From contig CAZNLR010000005.1 of the NCBI GenBank assembly GCA_964574215.1, positions 1 through 64,000 on the forward strand: 64,000 nucleotides of DNA, read 5' to 3'. Each line of letters starts with the position of its first letter. Positions within the stretch are counted from its first letter, which is position 1. Made by a program: the position numbers and the translations under genes. The notes beneath the pieces were generated by a model. That model worked only from the letters and a program-made list of their open reading frames with translations, made no database searches and was not told where the DNA came from. Of this stretch, positions 62,388 through 64,000 are shown one piece after another. Origin of the DNA: GCA-2725625 sp964574215. Its GTDB lineage: Bacteria > Pseudomonadota > Alphaproteobacteria > Rhodospirillales > UBA2165.

Positions 62388-62413
62388 TACAACGTTCATG
62401 AGATGAACGTCAA
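62384..62413 (-). promoter_or_regulatory. Candidate promoter of the regulator/RfaH operon
   Basis: On the minus strand TTGACG (62408-62413) is a good -35 box; after an 18-base spacer lies TAGTGT (62384-62389), a weak -10 box. The second palindrome overlaps the -35 box and spacer, and the first palindrome overlaps the -10 box, as expected for repression. The -10 is poor, so this is tentative. Confidence 0.3.
62392..62410. promoter_or_regulatory. 19-bp palindrome, candidate operator 2
   Basis: ACGTTCATGAGATGAACGT: perfect 8-bp arms ACGTTCAT and ATGAACGT around GAG. Centres of the two palindromes are 23 bases apart, about two helical turns, so the two could be bound on the same face. Both lie in the promoter area and this one overlaps the best -35 candidate. 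Confidence 0.6.
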
Positions 62414-62450
62414 TATATAAATATTTCTAGAAAATATCGATCAGGCGGTA

Positions 62451-63188
62451 TTAGGTAGGCTTGATTTCATAAAGTACACAGGTCGCCATCCGCTGTTGTC
62501 GGGACACTGAGGGTATCAGTAGTGCGAGCAATTCCATTATGCTGCGGCTCAGCAGACGTACAAAAGAATTACCGTGGGCGTCGATTAGATCGATGGGCGC
62601 CACAAAATAGCGGCTCGCAACCGACAGGCCGACTTTGGTGAGGTGCTGTTCGAAAAGCCAGGCGGGCAGCATTGTTTGGTGTCCCATTTCCCAATAGTGA
62701 TATTTATCCCAGCATATGACGGTATTATCCCGCGGAAATTTCCAGGCATTCATGTACAGATACATATTGGGAAAAGAAATCCACAATCGTGTATCCGAGG
62801 ACATGAGTTTAACGATTTGACGCAAAAAATGTTGTGGATTTTCTAAATGCTCAATGATTTCAATTGCCAAGATCAGATCATAGTTTCTTTCGTCTAAATT
62901 TTCGGCGAAGTCACGGTTGAGATCCAATTCCACTGCTTCGGCCTTGGCTGCAAAACTGTCCAAAGACAGATCAACCGCCCGAACCTGAAAACCATTGTCT
63001 TCCAGGCGTTGCGTCAAGCCACCTGACCCACAACCAAGCTCCAGAATATGGTTGCCGCCTTGAGGGTTGGATTCCTGGATTTTTTCAACCACCGCTTCAT
63101 GTAATCCGGCTGCGGCGTGAATCGGAATTCCCTTGTAGGATAATCCACTGAGACTCTTATGAGATTGCTTTTGCATGAGGGCCGCCAA
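62451..63188 (-). CDS. Class I SAM-dependent methyltransferase
   Basis: 245 residues. Motif I is HILELGCGSGGLTQRLEDNGFQVRAVDLS; then YDLILAIEIIEHLENPQHFLRQIVKLM and LWISFPNMYLY. It resembles methyltransferases that act on sugars or lipid intermediates in glycan loci. It lies upstream of the regulator and of the candidate promoter, so it belongs to a separate transcript, with the gene at 63195 just 6 nt before it. Confidence 0.82.
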   Translation of the reverse strand: MAALMQKQSHKSLSGLSYKGIPIHAAAGLHEAVVEKIQESNPQGGNHILELGCGSGGLTQRLEDNGFQVRAVDLSLDSFAAKAEAVELDLNRDFAENLDERNYDLILAIEIIEHLENPQHFLRQIVKLMSSDTRLWISFPNMYLYMNAWKFPRDNTVICWDKYHYWEMGHQTMLPAWLFEQHLTKVGLSVASRYFVAPIDLIDAHGNSFVRLLSRSIMELLALLIPSVSRQQRMATCVLYEIKPT

Positions 63189-63194
63189 TACTAT

Positions 63195-64000
63195 TCAGTC
63201 CGACAAAATGTTTTCTCTCGATTTGATTTTTTTCAGATAGAGTAACCGATGCAGGGAAAGTGAGGGTCGCCGATAATAGAAAGGCGGTCGTTTGCGATAA
63301 CCGTATTGGTCCCAGGGGCAATTTTCATCAACCAGATATTCATCCTCGTCGTGCCAGGGATATTCAAAAAAACGGATTATAGTACCGTCAGCCCACAATT
63401 TTTCCAGATGATTGGCACAGTAGAAAACCGTCTTTTCGGTTGGACAACTCCGCAGGATATTGAAATAGGCGGCTGTTACCTGAGGTTCCATTTCAATCAT
63501 CGAAAGAATATTAATTCCCATTGTCACCGGCACGTTCAGTAGCAGGGCGGTATTGTCTGCCTGAACGGCAATGATTCGATTGTTCTGACTGGCCAGGGCC
63601 TCACTCATGTCATCAGCATTTTGAACCAAGGCGATATTTTCTTCAGGAAATGCCTTGCGTATAAAAACCAAATCAAGCAGCAAAGTTTTCGAAAGATTTA
63701 CTAAAATTACACGGCAATCCGGTGCAAAACCCAACAGCAGGGATGACATATTGGCAAATCCGTCTCCTATTACCGCGACTAGGCGAAGATCCTTTTCCAT
63801 ATCGAGATGCGTGTTGAATAATGCCAACGTCAAAGCGTGCCGCATAAGATCGCCATCGTAGGCTCTTCCCTGCCGCGCGGCAATTGAAGACGCCAATCGA
63901 TCTATCTTCCGAAACCCATTTAATTTACGCCCCATCAACCGAAACGGAATCTGGAGTAGCCAATGAATTAACTTAAAGGGAAACGAAGTCTTAGCTGATA
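63195..64000 (-). CDS. Putative sugar O-methyltransferase-like protein, 5' end beyond window
   Basis: The frame stays open to the right edge: upstream of the first internal ATG it still reads SFPFKLIHWLLQIPFRL, which looks like coding sequence, so the gene is probably cut by the window edge. The visible part has LVAVIGDGFANMSSLLLGFAPDCRVILVNLSKTLLLDLVF, a Rossmann-like core, and later FYCANHLEKLWADGTIIRFFEYPW. It resembles sugar O-methyltransferases in plan. Family and start are uncertain. Confidence 0.55.
   Translation of the reverse strand, partial: SAKTSFPFKLIHWLLQIPFRLMGRKLNGFRKIDRLASSIAARQGRAYDGDLMRHALTLALFNTHLDMEKDLRLVAVIGDGFANMSSLLLGFAPDCRVILVNLSKTLLLDLVFIRKAFPEENIALVQNADDMSEALASQNNRIIAVQADNTALLLNVPVTMGINILSMIEMEPQVTAAYFNILRSCPTEKTVFYCANHLEKLWADGTIIRFFEYPWHDEDEYLVDENCPWDQYGYRKRPPFYYRRPSLSLHRLLYLKKIKSRENILSD

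Overview
The window is almost entirely one cell-surface glycan locus of a bacterium, probably a Gram-negative alphaproteobacterium. Base composition is moderate, start codons are often GTG or TTG, pseudaminic and ulosonic acid genes are present, and there is a class-II-synthetase-like amino acid:carrier-protein ligase of a type first characterised in Bradyrhizobium and Agrobacterium. The order or genus cannot be fixed by eye. Nearly every gene reads leftward on the minus strand, often with 1-20 nt overlaps; one gene (29073-30020) reads rightward. No rRNA, tRNA, CRISPR array or insertion sequence was seen. No gap without a gene exceeds about 260 bases; the longest (32043-32303) holds only a weak imperfect hairpin.

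Right to left, which is the direction of transcription: two methyltransferase-like genes (62451-64000, the last cut by the window edge); a promoter region with two 19-bp palindromes; a winged-helix regulator overlapped by an RfaH/NusG-type antiterminator (61206-62326); then an exact 11-base match to the core of the RfaH ops element, placed just before pseB. A pseudaminic acid block follows (pseB, aldo/keto reductase, GNAT, SpsF-type nucleotidyltransferase, class III aminotransferase, pseC, pseG fused to a GNAT domain, pseI; 52757-61096). Next come a DUF4910 peptidase-fold protein, a sulfotransferase, GT-B-like glycosyltransferases, methyltransferases, an ABC flippase/exporter, radical SAM proteins, and a ptmA/ptmB-like sugar block with a CMP-sugar synthetase, two SDRs, a Gfo/Idh oxidoreductase, a NeuD-type acetyltransferase, an epimerase and an aminotransferase (35438-41673).

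The most striking region is 24742-28877. It holds, in order of transcription, an acyl carrier protein, a 39-codon transmembrane microprotein ending in AYQQF, a membrane-anchored SGNH protein, an MBOAT acyltransferase and a class-II aaRS-like amino acid:carrier-protein ligase. This is the full part list of a Dlt pathway (DltC, DltX, DltD, DltB), but DltA is replaced by an unrelated activating enzyme. I infer an aminoacylation system for a surface polysaccharide. It is headed by its own divergent promoter region, shared with a formyltransferase gene on the plus strand, and is followed by a carbamoyltransferase with an extra C-terminal Rossmann-like domain.

Further left lie a NeuB-type synthase, a second formyltransferase, a TIM-barrel isomerase, a GT39-like mannosyltransferase-fold protein with a coupled 41-aa membrane microprotein, a B12 radical SAM protein, glycosyltransferases, an O-antigen ligase, a heparinase-II/III-type lyase, a polysaccharide deacetylase, an asparagine synthase, kdsA with an orphan CBS-domain gene, a SPASM radical SAM protein, and a terminal block of deoxy-sugar genes. 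Overall the locus appears to encode synthesis, export and unusually heavy decoration (acetyl, formyl, carbamoyl, sulfo, methyl and, by inference, aminoacyl groups) of a glycan containing nonulosonic acids.
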